In this document: positions 24,322 through 38,146 of the stretch, piece by piece
How the letters are laid out: each line of letters begins with the position of its first letter
Position numbering within the stretch: the stretch's first letter is position 1
Assembly: GCA_019096155.1 (NCBI GenBank)
Contig: JAHCVI010000005.1
Span: 2,924,468 to 2,988,467 of the forward strand
Length of the DNA stretch: 64,000 nt
From: Staphylotrichum longicolle
Lineage: Eukaryota; Ascomycota; Sordariomycetes; Sordariales; Chaetomiaceae
Direction of reading: 5' to 3'
Made by a program: the position numbers and the translations under genes
The notes under the pieces: model-generated
Told to the model about the DNA's origin: nothing
The model's input: the letters and a program-made list of their open reading frames with translations, nothing else
The model's database searches: none

Positions 24322-24645
24322 TCAAGTTGTGGATCCTTCACCCTTTGTCGAGTCAACATCCAAGGAGCTTGATTGATCTCGAGTGATCTTCGAGTCGAGA
24401 GATGGAAGCAGCCGTTGGAGATCAAAGCTCCAAGATCCTGATGATGAATGTCTGTGCGCAACAGAGTGGGTGCCCTCCCAGAGCTGCTGATAGGCTGCGA
24501 AGATTAGATCCACCCAATCAAGCTCCTCCCCCCACACACAACCCCGCCATTGCCGGAGCGGGGGCTCCACCCATTTCTCCCTGATCCTCTCTTCCACGTC
24601 GCTCACAGCGTTCAAAATGTCGACATCAGAGAGCGCTGGTGTCAT
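24322..24645 (-). CDS. Candidate small protein, 107 residues
   Basis: Unrecognised. The product has a balanced, globular-like composition unlike the surrounding shadow frames: MTPALSDVDILNAVSDVEERI at the start, a Trp-rich middle (EKWVEPPLRQWRGCVWGEELDWVDLIF) and a polar tail with many Ser and Asp. It could be a short gene or an exon of a decayed gene. No introns, promoter or homologue could be established. Confidence 0.25.
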   Translation of the reverse strand: MTPALSDVDILNAVSDVEERIREKWVEPPLRQWRGCVWGEELDWVDLIFAAYQQLWEGTHSVAHRHSSSGSWSFDLQRLLPSLDSKITRDQSSSLDVDSTKGEGSTT

Positions 24646-27600
24646 GCAGACTTCGGTCTCATGGCCTCAATGATATCACCGGAAAATTACCTCTCCCGGC
24701 ACGGCAGTTGCGCCGTAAATCTACGGTGTGACGGCGTTGCACAATGCATTTACCGCCCACAGGGCAGAGCGGAGAATAGGCGGAGGTACAGCAACCCCCA
24801 ATGCAGGTGCTCTGCCGTCCTTGCAGGTCCAGGCGTCCGCTTGTCTACATTGGGAGGACCAATGCCTCTTTTGGCTTGCTGAGCTCCAGGGACGTTATGC
24901 TCTTCTCTGGTGGTGACACCAGCTCAACCTTGTGCGCCTCTGCGACAGGGACGGGAAGGGAAGGGTCTTACGCGGGGTCGGCCGCTTGTGTAGGTAGACG
25001 GAGACAAGAGGGTCCCTCTGATCGCTTGTCGTCGCCGGCCGCGCTAACTTAGCTTTCTAATGTCTGACACACACCTGGCAGCCTCCCTCCATCTCCTCCC
25101 ATGGTGAGCTCGTGAGGGGATATCCCGCCCTGATGGTTGCATTTTCATGTGCCTCTTGTATCTACAACCATCCCCACTGGTCCCTGGGCGGTGTAGTTGG
25201 GTGTGTCAGGGGCTGGAAGCTCAGAACTCCGATGCACAGCTCGGTCCCTGCCGCTGTGATGGAGCCGTCTACAAGAAGAAGGAGGGCAGCCCTCGCCAAA
25301 GGCGCACGGTGGTTGCTCCGGGACGAGAAAACGTGGAGGCAAAGATCATGGACTCCCTGACGCTGATCAGCAGCCGAAGGCAGGGGTTTGCCGCAATGCG
25401 GGAGGGAATCAAGCGGCTCGTTGTTCAACCGACTCGAACCTCAAGGAAACTTGAATGCCTGAGAAGACAAGGCACGCCTGCAAGCACTTGCTCGTCCTGA
25501 GACACACCCTTGAAAGCTGACCTTGGCCACCCCACTCCGAGAAGGCTTGGTGCCCCACTTACCCCTCCCCCACATTTTAAGCATCCTCGAGGCATCCCGT
25601 CCCCACCCATGAGAGTCATCTTCGTCTCGGCGTGACCCCGCTCAACCAACAAACCTCTTGCTCCCAAAGTTTGGTTCTCGACAACTCTCGAACACAGCGC
25701 TGTTGCTGCTTCTCAACACCGCCGCGCCGCAACACATCTTGGCTGCAGACCTAGACCGTAGGATTCTTCACACACCCCTCAGGCGCCGATGCAATCACCT
25801 CCTGACTCGTTTCGGCCCTACCGCACAGACCAGACACTGGCTGGGACAGGCACCGTTCGAGTATTCTCGGGCTCTTGACTTTTGGACGCCAGCTCTAACG
25901 ACATGATGAGAAAAGGCATCTCTTGTTACACTTGTACCTCATTGGAGAGCACCCAGATGGCTTAATTGACACCGTTCCTAGGAGCGATTTGTTTTGGCTT
26001 CTTAGGTGCGCCAAGGACGGCAGCGCAAGCCGATACAAGACCCATGATCCAAAAGCAGGTTGTCAGTACAGAACCGATGCAACTAGCTCCGCGAGCAAGC
26101 CTAGCGTGTGTGATACAGCCCTTTCTGGCCATCAGGCACATCTGCGAGCATGTCCTGCATGCCGATTCTGTCACAGCGAGCACGCCACGGATCTAATCCG
26201 TCCTGCGCCCTGAACCAGTTGGTCCTTTGCTGCCAAATCCCAGGCTTGATGTTGCAATCAGTACGGGAGCTCTGTGCTTTCCAGAGTGCATTCCAACCCT
26301 ACGACATCCTTGATGTGGTACATCTCGACTTCAATCGGCCAAGGGCGGGATGGTGAAGACTTCTCGTGGTCACCTGGGGCCTCCGAAACTGCACAAGGTC
26401 CCTTTGCTCCGTACATTGCTGTTGACACCCCCGCGGTGTACCGCCGAGCCGTGGGAGCATCGAGACGGGATGACAAGCTGCTTCACCACATCCGGTCCCA
26501 TGCCAACACTTGCAGGGATAAAACGTGGTGCACGTGGGAGAGTTATTCTTACACAAATCGGGTTCTGGGACCAGATGCCGCCAGCCAATGGGTGGTGTTG
26601 GTTTGCGTCACTTGATCTGAAACGGGGTCGAAACAGAAACATCCTACCCCACCTCTCCGTGAGAGCAGCCCCCTCTTTCTGGTGGTGCTCGTCTGAGCGT
26701 CTGCATCTGATAGAGGCGAAGTGCAGGTCATTGTTCGCGGCGAGCGTTACCCTGGCATACACTTACCTGCCCCTTGACAATCGTCACCAAGCCGGCGACT
26801 CATGCTGTCTGAGCACATCCAAGGGACGCAACGGTTTCCGCCCCCAGATCCCGCGGCGATCTGGTGGAAGAAGCACCCTGCCGGACACGGACCAGGCGTT
26901 CGGCGGCCCCGCAAACCATTGAACCAATGGCTCGCTTCCAGGACACGGAACAGGCAAGGGACGGCAGGTCGTTGGGCGCTGGGAGGAGCCAAGCTGCATC
27001 CGCAGACAATCAAACGAGACTGCCAAGTGAAGCCGGCCCTTCTGCCTTTACACTTACATACTCGGTGCATGCAGTTGGCACTCTAGTTCGCACAAGTTTG
27101 GAGACACAACAGACTCTCAGATCGATTTGTAAGCCCAAGACTGGAAGCCATATGCAGGTACGGAACTGGAGCACAGCACCCACGGCGTATTGTCCCACTT
27201 TCACTTGGCCAAAAGTCAAAGACTGCGTTTCCCAGCCAAGCCCAGGCTAATTGACGATGGCACTCGCTTGTCAATTATCCAATGTCTCCAACCTGGTCAG
27301 GCCGAACTATGGCCTCGGGATCGCTTCCCTGGCAAACAAGACGGAAGCCATGTACGTACCGTCTAAATCCCGCACGATACGGGTCCTCAACCCCCCCTCC
27401 GGAACTCGGAATCGGCGCGGGCCAGCTCGAGCGCACAGACGACCAGAACCCTCTGCCCTGCAATTGCCCGTCTCTGATTTGTGGGCTGTTTCCGGATCCG
27501 GCAATGTCTCCGGATGGTTTGCTGCAACATCATGCCGTTGATATTGCGAGCACTCAGCACGCTGCAGAATCCGCCCGTCGATACCACGGTATGAGACTCG

Positions 27601-30600
27601 GGTGCCAAAGCCGCGCAACTCGCCTCTTTTGCGGGTACCAGTTACACCGTTGCAGAGCATCAGTAAACAATCTTTACAACGGCCCAAGTGCAGGTTCCCG
27701 GAGTCAGCGGTGCATTCGCTTATCGAGAGGGAGCGAGAGGGAGGGAAACGGGGCGGCTTCCCTAAATCGGAAATTTGCTGGCCAGATCACATTGCGCTGG
27801 GCGTGTGTGGAGAGGAAAAGGGATAAGTTACCAATATGAGAATGCCGTGGCCAAGGCAGCCGGGTTCATCAACCGACGGCCGGCGGCAGAGGTCGCCCTC
27901 AGAGGCCGCACCGAACGGCCTCGATATACGAGGCCAACATCACCAGCCGCACCGGTCCGGGTACCTTATGGAACAAAACCGACATGGAACCCCCGGCTTC
28001 GACCGGGTGACACAACCAGCGCGGCTTCCTGCCGGCACTCGACGAGATGACCTCTTTCTCAATGACCTTTCCGGCATCCGCGAGTAGCACAGCGGCAACC
28101 TAGCGTTCCAATAGAGAAGGCGGTGTGCTGGTTTGACCATCTGCAGTTGGATTTACTGTCACAGCAGACACTAACCCCGACCTGATGATGCACCGGGGAT
28201 TTGAGAATCGAGAACCCCCCTGGTCCGCACCGCGACAGATGAGGCGGGTCGAGATGGAACCGGTTACACTAGTTCGCTCGCCAACAATGAGGCATATTGT
28301 ACTGTGTACGCGAAAGGGACGGGGTTGCATCCCTCGCGAATTCCTCTTTTTCTTTTCCGTCCATGATACATTTCATCCCAAGGTCCTTCATGATCCTTAC
28401 CCCGTCCCATCGAGGTGTGGATGTCATGTGGGACGGTGGGAGGGCGAAATGCTCCGATTCACCACAGCGACAGCCCTGCGGAGCGACTTGCAAGACACCA
28501 AATGTCCGGTTTCACACGAGTCTCATCGGCGGACTGCTTCACTTTTGACATTCATTCAAGACGCAAAGTCAACACATTTGGCTTTCTGTCACCCCAGAAC
28601 CCCTGCTCCTTCGATCTACCATCGCTCGGCAGGTTCTTTCCGGACGAAGCCAGGGCCATCCAGCACGTGACGACCTTGCCTTCCATCCTTTTTGCCTTCG
28701 TCGCAATTGCGAGCGTGACATGGGTTGTGTATGAAAATGGAAGGAGCGGTTCCAGCAGTCCTTGGCAACAAAGTGAAGGACCTCAGGCTGCGTTGATAAG
28801 GATTAGTCAGGGCTCGGAGGGCAACCGGTGAGACACACGGGATGCAGGAACGACTAACTCTATCACGCGCATGCAAGACGCCCGGGCTGCCTGCAGCGCT
28901 GACTCGGAGTTTTGTTGTGGGAGCGTCCGTCCTGAGAAGGAACAACTTCCTCAAGCGGACCCCTCCCCCTAATCCCGGGCACCCGAATTCCGGGCTCCTT
29001 GCAACCGAGCCGGGTCACAACGGCCGCTAGCTGCCAGTCTCGCCCCCCGCAGCCGGCCTGCCCAGCTGCGGCCGAGAACGGAAACATTCCCAGCCAAGCT
29101 TGGAAACACCTCTCCACTCACAAGACGCTCTTGGCTTCATCAGTGACGGATCGTCTCCAAGGGTGCTCTATGCCATTACTCGTGGCTCGGAACGCATGAA
29201 CCCATCCGGCTGCCGAACAAGCGAGTTCGCCGAGATGGCTCTCCGTGGACAAACCTGTCCCGGCAGTTGCACGAGATCCTCGCCTCGCGTTCCTGGTTTG
29301 GCTTCCTCCCGGTCTTGAGTCCGTCTTTCAGCTCCGGTGCCAGCTGGCGCTGACCTTTCCGTTCCCAGAGCTGCGGTCGATTTCACAGCAGAAAACCAGC
29401 AGCTCCCTCACCTGGGAATCAAACGCAGATCCGAAGCATCCCACCAACCAGAAAGGCGGGCTCCGAAATCAAGCCCTTCTGCTCCGAAGGTTTGCGTGAG
29501 AGTCCCGTCAAACACCCATTTGTTTATCGAGGCTCTGCTTCGTCGAGGAAGACGCACATGCAACGCACGCTACACACTTGCTGTCCTGTTTCCAGGGCAG
29601 AAGACCAAGACAACCCTTTCAGCTTGAGATTTCCCCGCGTCAGTGCGAGCGACCATCTCTGGTGTATGCATGTACCCTTCGAGTCTCGTCACACCCGCTC
29701 CGCAGATTTCGTCAACGCTCTGCAGAATCATCGACAGCGCATCCTTCGAACGGCCCAATGAGCACCGGGGCCTGAAATCACCAAACCTATCGGAGCGTAG
29801 CGCCAACATCAGGCACAGGAGACGGCCACTCAGGCCTGAAGAGCCGCCTCCATCCCCTGCAGCAGTTCGCCGCGAACAGACCTAATATTCCGGCTAAGAC
29901 ACACCAGCGAGAGGACTCCATCTGCAACACGCAAGCTGGAGACTGAGGCTTTGCAGGTAGCTGACGTTACCGGTCACCCTATCCCACTTCCTCGATATCT
30001 CGCTTAGGCGTTCTATTGATCCCCAACTACTGTTGGGGGTGTCTACTTCAGTGGGCACTGGGTGAAGGAGGTAGGCTGAGGGTGTCTGAGCACCTCACGC
30101 AACCAGATCAGGTCGGGCTGCTTGATTGAGGGGATGGTCCTGACCCCTGGGTTGGTTACTCAGACGTCAACATCCAGTTCATCAACGCCACGATCGCGGC
30201 GGTCGAGCCTGCAAGACGGGGAAGTTCGTGATGAAGTCACCACGAGCTCGGCTACTCGCATTTTGAATCGATAAATGGTTCTACGCTTGGGCAAGTCCAA
30301 GCCCATGGATCGGGTTGCGAACGCAGCTGGCCGACATGTTCGGCATCTTGCAGAGAATAGGCCTGATGCTGTGTTGACTACCCGTCCGCCGATCTCCTTC
30401 TTCTCCTTAGCTCGGCGCGGTGGAACATGGAGTCAACAGGCCTGATCTGTCAGTTCTCAAGCGCCAGACCAGTCATTCTCTCTTGAATCTCTGCTGCTCG
30501 CAGCCAACCGAAGACGCCGTCAAGTTTGGAGGCCATGTGGCGCTCTCGCCTGTCGAAGAGACTTATCCGTCCGGCGACAATAGAATCCGAGACGATACCA

Positions 30601-31384
30601 GGTATGAGGGTAAACGGTCTTCCCGGTTGGACTATTTGGAACCAGTACCCTGTAGGTACGCGTCCAAGCATCGGCTGAGATGATGAGGCTGGTCCAGCTT
30701 TGAGCGCCCACCAACCCAATCCCGGAGGAAACCCCTGGTGGCTAGCCGCATCATCGAGATGCACAGGCTTTGAGCTGACAGTCTCCATCGATGCCGACGC
30801 CTTGGCCATCTGGCGGGGGACTTTGAGCTCTCGTTGGACTCCGCAGCCTTTCTCGCAAGCATGTTACGAATCTGGGCAGCTGAAGAGACCAGGTGGGCGC
30901 CACAGGCCCCAGAACTGTCTCGGTGTGCGGCCTCACCTGAGAAGTCGGCTCAGATGGAGCTGAGGATTCCCCGTAGCTCGGAGAAGCAGATGATGATCCT
31001 TGATTCCCCAAGACTTCCTTTTCTCCAGTGGCAGCATCAGCCCACCTTCCCCGGGATCCCGATCCTGCGACGATGGCGATTGTTCCAACGGCAGCGCTCC
31101 AAAACCAGTCTGGAGACGGAGTCCACAGGTGGATATATCGCCAACTAGTCGATAACTCATCTCCGTGTTTGCATGGCCGGAGATCGTGAACAGACGCTGC
31201 TCGGCTTCTGGAAGGATGCGGGGAGAACTCCACCTCCTTGGAGACAAGCAATCCCTGGAAAGCTAAAACAGCCTGGTCAGCAGCCTTCTCGATTGATGAT
31301 GACGATAGACTCACACTAGTTCTCAGTTCACCGAAGACTGCCGTGATCCGTGGCTGGGTTTCGAAAGGGGCCTTTCCAGCACGG
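24646..31384. other. Gene-poor stretch
   Basis: 6.7 kb without a convincing gene. Short coding-like pieces on the minus strand at about 30450-30809 and 30933-31247 (the latter following a GTGAGT...TTTCCAG segment at about 31316-31255 that looks like an intron) may belong with the candidate at 31385-31785. No transposon ends or RIP-like AT enrichment are visible. Confidence 0.35.
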
Positions 31385-31785
31385 TCAAGCCGAAACAAGA
31401 TCCATGCCATTGATGTCAGCTCTCTCGTTGACCGCCATGACGAGGACGATCGCCAGTCTGCAATGACGAGGCGGCCTTGATTGGGGATTTGTGAGCCCGA
31501 GAAGGAATGGCTCGCTCAGCTTGGCGACGGCCCACACAACGCTAACAAGGAGGTTGTCTGCGAGTTTCCCATTTTTGTTAGTGGACGTTTGGGAGTTCCA
31601 GGTTTTTCGACCCAATGCCGACGGGATCCTAACCGACCTGAGACATGCATGATCGCTATGCCGGATCTGTTCGTATCGCGAAACAGACGCCATCCCAGGT
31701 TGACAGGACAGGGCATCGGATTTGCACCCATCAATCCTCTCCAGTCAGCTGTGTGATGAAGTGAGGTGAGGGCCGCCACCGTCAT
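31385..31785 (-). CDS. Candidate two-exon gene of unknown function
   Basis: Unrecognised. Exons 31785-31638 and 31557-31385 join in frame inside a GAC codon around an 80-nt intron with donor CAG/GTCGGT, a perfect CACTAAC branch site and acceptor CGCAG. The product would be 106 residues, with VNLGWRLFRDTNRSGIAIMHVSD before the join and a hydrophobic NLLVSVVWAVAKLSEPFLLGL after it. The agreement of splice signals and frame is the main support. It may be one part of a longer gene or pseudogene on the minus strand between about 32.5 and 30.4 kb: another coding-like piece lies upstream at 32464-32276 (LRLELRNPKTGEPVGWVLPI). Confidence 0.3.
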
Positions 31786-34700
31786 GCAACTCGAGAATCT
31801 GAAGACTAACACGGGTGGATCCCGTCTTGAAGGGCTCCGCACGTGTCCGGGGTTCATTCCCGGCCCCCGGAACCCTGGATTCGCTTCCTCTGACAGGGGG
31901 TTGGCCGGGCATTTCAGTCCCGGGATTGGCTGGCCTTATCCTGAAGGTTCACCGGTCTGTCCAGGATGACTACCAACAGTACCAACAGCACGGCATCTTT
32001 GATTGATAAGGATGCTGTCACTGTTGATGGGTGCGTCCATAGTTCGATGGCGGCATGTCCTTGTGGTTAGGCTTTTGACCAACCGTGTATCTGCTGACCG
32101 CCAGAGTCGTGTCGATCATGAGGAACTTCATGACGGCGCTAGCAGGGCAACATCTCAGGCACATCACACCTCCGGCACTAAGGCGTTGATCCTGGTCAGC
32201 CTGGGCTTCTAGAAATTCCACCATCGTTGGAGCGGCGCTAATGGAGGGGGGCGAGGGGACCGATGAGGGGAATCGTCATGGACCAGGCATCGAGTCGCTG
32301 TGGCCCTCGTCCTCAAGCCGTTCAATAATAATAGGTAATACCCAACCAACTGGTTCGCCCGTTTTAGGATTCCGCAGCTCGAGGCGAAGGGACGGGGCTG
32401 AAGGAGGCCGGGAAGACCCTGCGACAAGCCCCATCGCGACAATTCTGGATTTGGCAACCAGCACGTATGTTCACGTGAAGTTCCTGCTGTCGGGATGAGG
32501 CGCGGAACGGCAGGCCAAGGTCCCATCACTCCCGGCCCCTTTGCTCCCCAGTCCCGGCCCGCGACTCACTTCGGAGGGCGGCTCGCGGATTTCATTTGCC
32601 AGGAGCACGCTCACTGCTGCCAGACAAGTCCTCGGCATGGAATGCACGAGCGCGGCTGCATGGAGGTTGCCAACCATGGCCAGCAAGCGAGCCATCGCAC
32701 CTCGACGCCAACAGCTCGGTCACGTTCTTTGCTTTTTGCACGGGCCGACCCCTCGACTGCAGGCCACGGACAGGGTCAAGCTGTTCCCTTGCCCTGGCTG
32801 CTCTGGGGAGGATCTCCAACGGCCAGAAAGCACGGCGCTTTGCCTGCTTTTCGTTGTTCAATGTTACACAAGGGTACAGCTCCCCTCTCAACACGATGTT
32901 ACTGCGTCTTGACTAATGGCATCACAGGGTCTCCCCGCCTTTCTGAGGTGAATGAACGCGCTTGCCTGCCGGATTCGCATCGCATTGCAACGTCTCTCGA
33001 TCCCTGCCCGTCACCACCGCCTTGTGACTTGAGCGAAGGGCTGGGATGGCTCCCAGGGACCAGCCCACCACACCACACCTGCCCTCCCACCCCGAGCACC
33101 CCACCCCGCGTCCCCAAGAATGGAAAGGTGAAGGCGGGGTCTTGACCTTGGCCCCCTGTTCGTGAATCCATGATGACCTGCAGCAAGGGTACAGGATAAA
33201 TCCAAAAAGGGTTAGGGTTCAGCCAGCAAGCCCAGCTCCGAATCCAGGTACCTGGCCTCGAGCTAGCCAATGGCTGGTGGAGATTCTTTAGCCTGAGTTG
33301 CTAGCGTTGTTCGAGAACCATGGAACGAAGGCTTCGGGCTCACCTAGGGCCTTGGCGGCTGTCAAGACATTGAGAGAGCGCTGCCAAGATTGTCTGTGCG
33401 AGTGATCATCCCCCTGATGAGGACAAGGCCGGCATGGCTCCCTGCCTCCTGGCCAGTGGTGAGCGTTGGAGGGAGCAAGGGACATGGGGAACTGGGGGGT
33501 CGCTCTGTTGGTGGACTGCCCGCGATTGTACTTGTTGGTACAGAGGACTGCGTCCAGGTTGGCGAGGTGGAGTAGAGTGAGATCGCTGCGAAACCACGTA
33601 CATACACAGTAGGTGAGTTGATCCTTCTGGTTTCTCGAGATTGCTTGAGGCAATAGTCGTCGGAGGATAACCAACAATAGCGATCTGGGGAAGGCTGGAT
33701 CGGAAATGAGACAGGCCACCAACGGAACTGATAGCGGGTTTTCTCAGCCTCATCGCGTCTCCGCTAACGCCAGCTAGTGTATCAACAACTCAGAGCACAC
33801 CCCGATTCACATGATGCCCGCGCTACACCTCACTAACAGCCGGCTAGACCAAACAGGGCAGCAGATCCCCACCACCCAGACGAAAGAGCGCGGAATTCCG
33901 CTCGTCGTTCCGGGCCAGGGCCATCGCATGAAGCATGAATGCTGACTACGCCCGAACGAGAACGCGACGATGGACGCTAGAGCATGCCTGGACGCCACGC
34001 AGAGCCTGTTGACAGGTTTTGGGGGGTGGTTGGGCAAGCCTGACTGATGGGGGCTTGAACAACTGCCCTGAGTGCATTGCATCATCTGCTTGGCCAAAGC
34101 CAAGCTTGGATCAGGAACAAAGGAGGAGAGCGGACGCACGCCTTCTGCTCTGGAGTTTCTTGGGAAAGTTGCTGTGGTACGGAGTATGGGGGTTCCCGGT
34201 TAACTCAGGTATGTATCAGATGACAAAGGCGCAACCAGCGGACCGGGCCGGGAAGGGGGCGCGTTGCAAGCCGGGAGTGAACGGCGGCGCAGGCACGCGC
34301 TCTTTTGTTCGGCGGAACTGGTCTGTCTGTCTGTAACACACCCGAGTTTCTACATACCTGCCTGCGTTGTCTTGTCTTTCTCTTTCCTCTGGTTTCCTCT
34401 TCACCGCGCGCGCGCAAGCCTCCAGCCAGCCCTGGTCTTCTTCATCACGAACGGTGGTCGCAGGGGGGGCTGTCTGTCATCACCGCAAGCAAGATGCAGA
34501 TCACAGATTTGGTTTCGGCGCAGCCGCGCTCACATCCATCCCCCGGCTGCACCTCGGGCCCGTAACTCCCGGTTTTCGCGTCTAATTAGCCCGGGGATTT
34601 TTGGGCGGGAGGAGTCAAGTCTCCGAGTCGACGAGCGAGTTGAGTACGTGAGATGAGTGAGTTGAGTGGCAGTTCTGGTGGTGTGGGTGCTCTGCAACCC

Positions 34701-37700
34701 GGATTCGGACGTTGCATGCGAGGCAGTGGCTGGTCCTTTTCCTGATCGGATCTCGACTTGTCCTGTTTTGGGCGCTGGGAGGTCCTCACTTGACTTGATT
34801 CCTGCAGGTGCAGCCTGCAGGAGGATGCAGAGGCAGGAGGAGGAGAAGAGGGGGGTGAAACTCTTGGTGTTCGTGTGCGTGTTCGTCTGGTCTTTTTTGC
34901 TGTTGCATCTGCTTATGGGGTGTGGTGGTGGTGGAGGTGGTGGTGCCCACCACCCCCTGGTTTTGCTGCTGCTGCTGCGTGTTGTAACTCCCCTTGGGGG
35001 AACGGGCGGCGTTTCAGGAGGGGGTTATGGACGGGAAGGGGGGGGAACAATGGTCTTGTCGCTTTTGATGTGCGTGTGTGTGTTGGTGAGCATGTCAGAC
35101 TGCAGCAGGCTACTGGAGGTTGATTGCGTTAGCTGCCGTTGCTGCAGCGCGCTAGGTGAGGTTTGGGCGTTGGTGGAGGCGGTACTGTGTATGGGCTGGC
35201 GAGTTGCAGATGGGACGATGTTACATGGCATGCGTGTGCTCTGACCTGTGGGCCTAGTTGGGGTGCGTTGCGCCTTGCATGAACTGAAGTGAGCGAAGGA
35301 AGGAGAAGCCTCGACAAGCACAGGCACCAGGCGGTGGCCATGGTTCATTTCATTCACCTGTCGTGTTCTCCTTGGAGGGGGGACCGGTGTGATGGGTGGC
35401 TGTTGCGGGGAGGGCAGACGAGACGGGAGACGGGACGAGGATGGGTTGAGGTCGAGGTTGCATCACCACCACCACGATGTTGCCGTTCCCCCTGGCAAGA
35501 GCCACGTGAGACCAGCTGAGCCGGGGGGTGGATGATCTGGCTAACCCTGCCTTGTCTCTTTTTTCCCTGCCTGCCTGTCCCTGTCTCGCGCACGCCGGAG
35601 CGACAAGAGACGAGACAGCGACCTTGACTAATTAGCGTCAGATAGCGTTGCGGAGAAGGACGAAGCTAAGTTAGCCCCAGCCACCTCCTCCCCCCCTCTC
35701 GGCCCTGTGCTAGTGGTGTCTCGAGTTGTTCGACGGCCAGGGGCAGCAGGGCTTCTAGAAGGGGGTTGACATGCATCTGCTCGTCATGTGGATGGGTTGA
35801 GGCGGACCGAGGGGTGTTTGTAGTGATGGGAGGCCAGCTTCAGCTCGAAGGGGTGGTGAGATCGGCTTGGTTTGGGGGAGAGAGAGGTGATGGAGACAAA
35901 GTTCCTGGAATGACGTGGATGATGACTTGGCTGTGGCCGGCGCGGTTGGAAACATGCAGACGCAGGAGCTTGTTGGCGAGTTTCGCTGGGTTTGGGCTGC
36001 GACGTAGGCGAAGGACGCTGCCATGTTCTGGAGTCTTTGCAGGAGTGGATGGGTAGTGTCTCAGCTGGCTCTCCTTGTTGCCGGAAGAGTTGATGTCCGG
36101 ATTCCATGATGGCTGGACATGTGTTGAAGAATGTTTGGTCTTCGTAGATGCTGAATGCCTGTAATGGTGACTCTTCGCGAGGCTCTAAGTCTCCCCGGAA
36201 CTGCAAAGAATTTGGAATAGGGCAACTGCTGGAGAGGCATCCGCTCGTTTCTGAAGGGGCTGTGAGTTCAGGTTTGTTTTCAGTTTGGGGGCGTTCTCCA
36301 GAGATAGGGGCATCAACACTTGACCATCACCTCCAGCCATCATCATTGCTGAGTCCTCGCAATATCTCCCTCGAGAGCAAGATCTTAATGCACTGTCCAG
36401 TTTGCCTCCTCATGCCCCGGGGCTCATTGTAGACTGAACATCGTCCTTGTCATTCCCACGGCCGGACGGATGACCAGAGCTTCCCGTCCTCGTCCCATGA
36501 CTGCAGATAAGCTCATCCCGCAGCCTTCCCGCGTTCTTTCCGACCCGAATCCCAAAGACTCAAAGACTGGTTCGGTAACCGCATATGCAGCCCGCCCGTA
36601 AACTCGGCAGTCTGTCCCCAAGATCTCGGGATATATCTGGATCACGAGTCAGGATCATCCTCGTCGGACACGCGGAGCGGGAGACACTCACTCACTACTG
36701 CAGCAACCTGCAGGCTGAAAGCGCGGTAACATGGCGTTCCTCGCGTAGTTGCCGACGTTGACTTGGCTACATCGAAGCGATGTTGAGAAGTTTATAGCCT
36801 CAAGGGCTATAATATGCGTATTAAGAACTCAGGGGTACCGTCAAACTATCGAACTGGGCTGCCGCCATGCAGCAGATTCTTCGCCCTTCAATCCACAATG
36901 AGGAGAAAACTGCATTTGGCGTGGGGTTGGTGCCTGAGCTGGGTGCAGGATCTTTGGTTCCGGGACGGCAGAGATGTCGGTTCGATGCAGGTACGGTCTT
37001 GTTGGGAGAGAAAGATGCATCAGGTATCAGCCCCTGACAGCTGCATCTTCTCCGAAAGGGTGAGCCGGCATGGCGGTGTAAAGACAGAAAGTTTGACATT
37101 GAGACCTGGGTTGGTGTTACCTTCTCACAAGCTTTCTTTGCCCAAGAAGCCGTCCAGTATCCAGGGACAAGAATCAACTCAGCGAGTGAAGATCCTCGTC
37201 GCTGTGCGTTCTCAGCGCCAACTCAAGGACAATGTTCTCTCTACGGACAGAGTAGCTACATGGGATCGATTGTAAAGAAATCCATGAGAGATTGCTGTGT
37301 TGTTTTCTGTCAAACTCAAGCGTCGGTGTGATGAGGTCTCAGAATCCCCTGACACACCTTGCGGTGTGATAGTATGATCCTCAAGGGCATCCCGCCGATC
37401 ACACAGTGCTCCATACAACCACTCGGAGCCATATCTGGTTGTAAGCGGGTGCTCACGCTGTCACGCTGCAGGTAATCCGCACCAGAATATCGGGTGGACG
37501 AATCTATTTTGGTGACAGAGTAACATTGAGCGAGAGGCACAGCTGCGCCACTCGGGAGTGAGAGGAAGGTCTTGACTGTACACAAGTAATGTTCTGGAGA
37601 AGGCATTAACATTGTTACTCTATAATTCAAGAAATGTATCGGCAAATAAAGCAACCAGACGGCAGTGAGGAAGCTCTGTCGGGAAAATAAACCTCCTTTT

Positions 37701-38146
37701 CGTGTCGCCTCGGGAACTCGCCACTGAAGCACCACCACCTGAACCAAGCCCAGACTGTAAAGGCAGGGGAATTTCGGCAGTTGAGGCGGCGTCAAGGAGC
37801 CATGTGTAATGTCATCACCAACAGCACTCTCACATTGCAGACATCAACAACTTTCAGGACATTGAGTGCGTTGAAGCACTCTTCTCCCAGGTTCATGGTC
37901 AGCATGTCCTTCCCTCACATTCAGCACCGCATCTCTTACCAGCGGCGCGCTTTGGTACAGGCCTTTGCATTAGCCATAGTGTAGTACCATCTCGCTTCCC
38001 TTTAGGTACACTTAAGGGGTAAAGAGCCGGTCCTTCTGGCTACGATGATGGTTTATAGCTCGGGGGAACACAAATTGACGCGGAGAGGAGCTTTCGTAGT
38101 GGAAGCAGACTCCAGACTCCAATATTTAGAAGAAACAATAAGGGCC
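31786..38146. other. Gene-poor stretch
   Basis: 6.4 kb with no recognised gene. It contains a coding-like fragment on the minus strand (32464-32276), a telobox-like AGGGTTAGGGTT at 33208-33219, a G/T-rich low-complexity tract at 34850-35130, and from about 36.8 kb onward a visibly more AT-rich composition. Confidence 0.35.
33208..33219 (+). promoter_or_regulatory. Telobox-like motif
   Basis: AGGGTTAGGGTT in unique sequence. It is the same motif as at 11346 and, inverted, at 42617. Confidence 0.25.

Noticed and set aside
25420..25440. GACTCGAACC sequence resembling a tRNA B box
   Set aside because: No pairing T stem and no D or acceptor arm around it.
34666..35244. 192-codon open frame with apparent membrane segments
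   Set aside because: Low-complexity G/T-rich DNA giving Val/Leu/Gly/Cys runs; not convincing as a gene.
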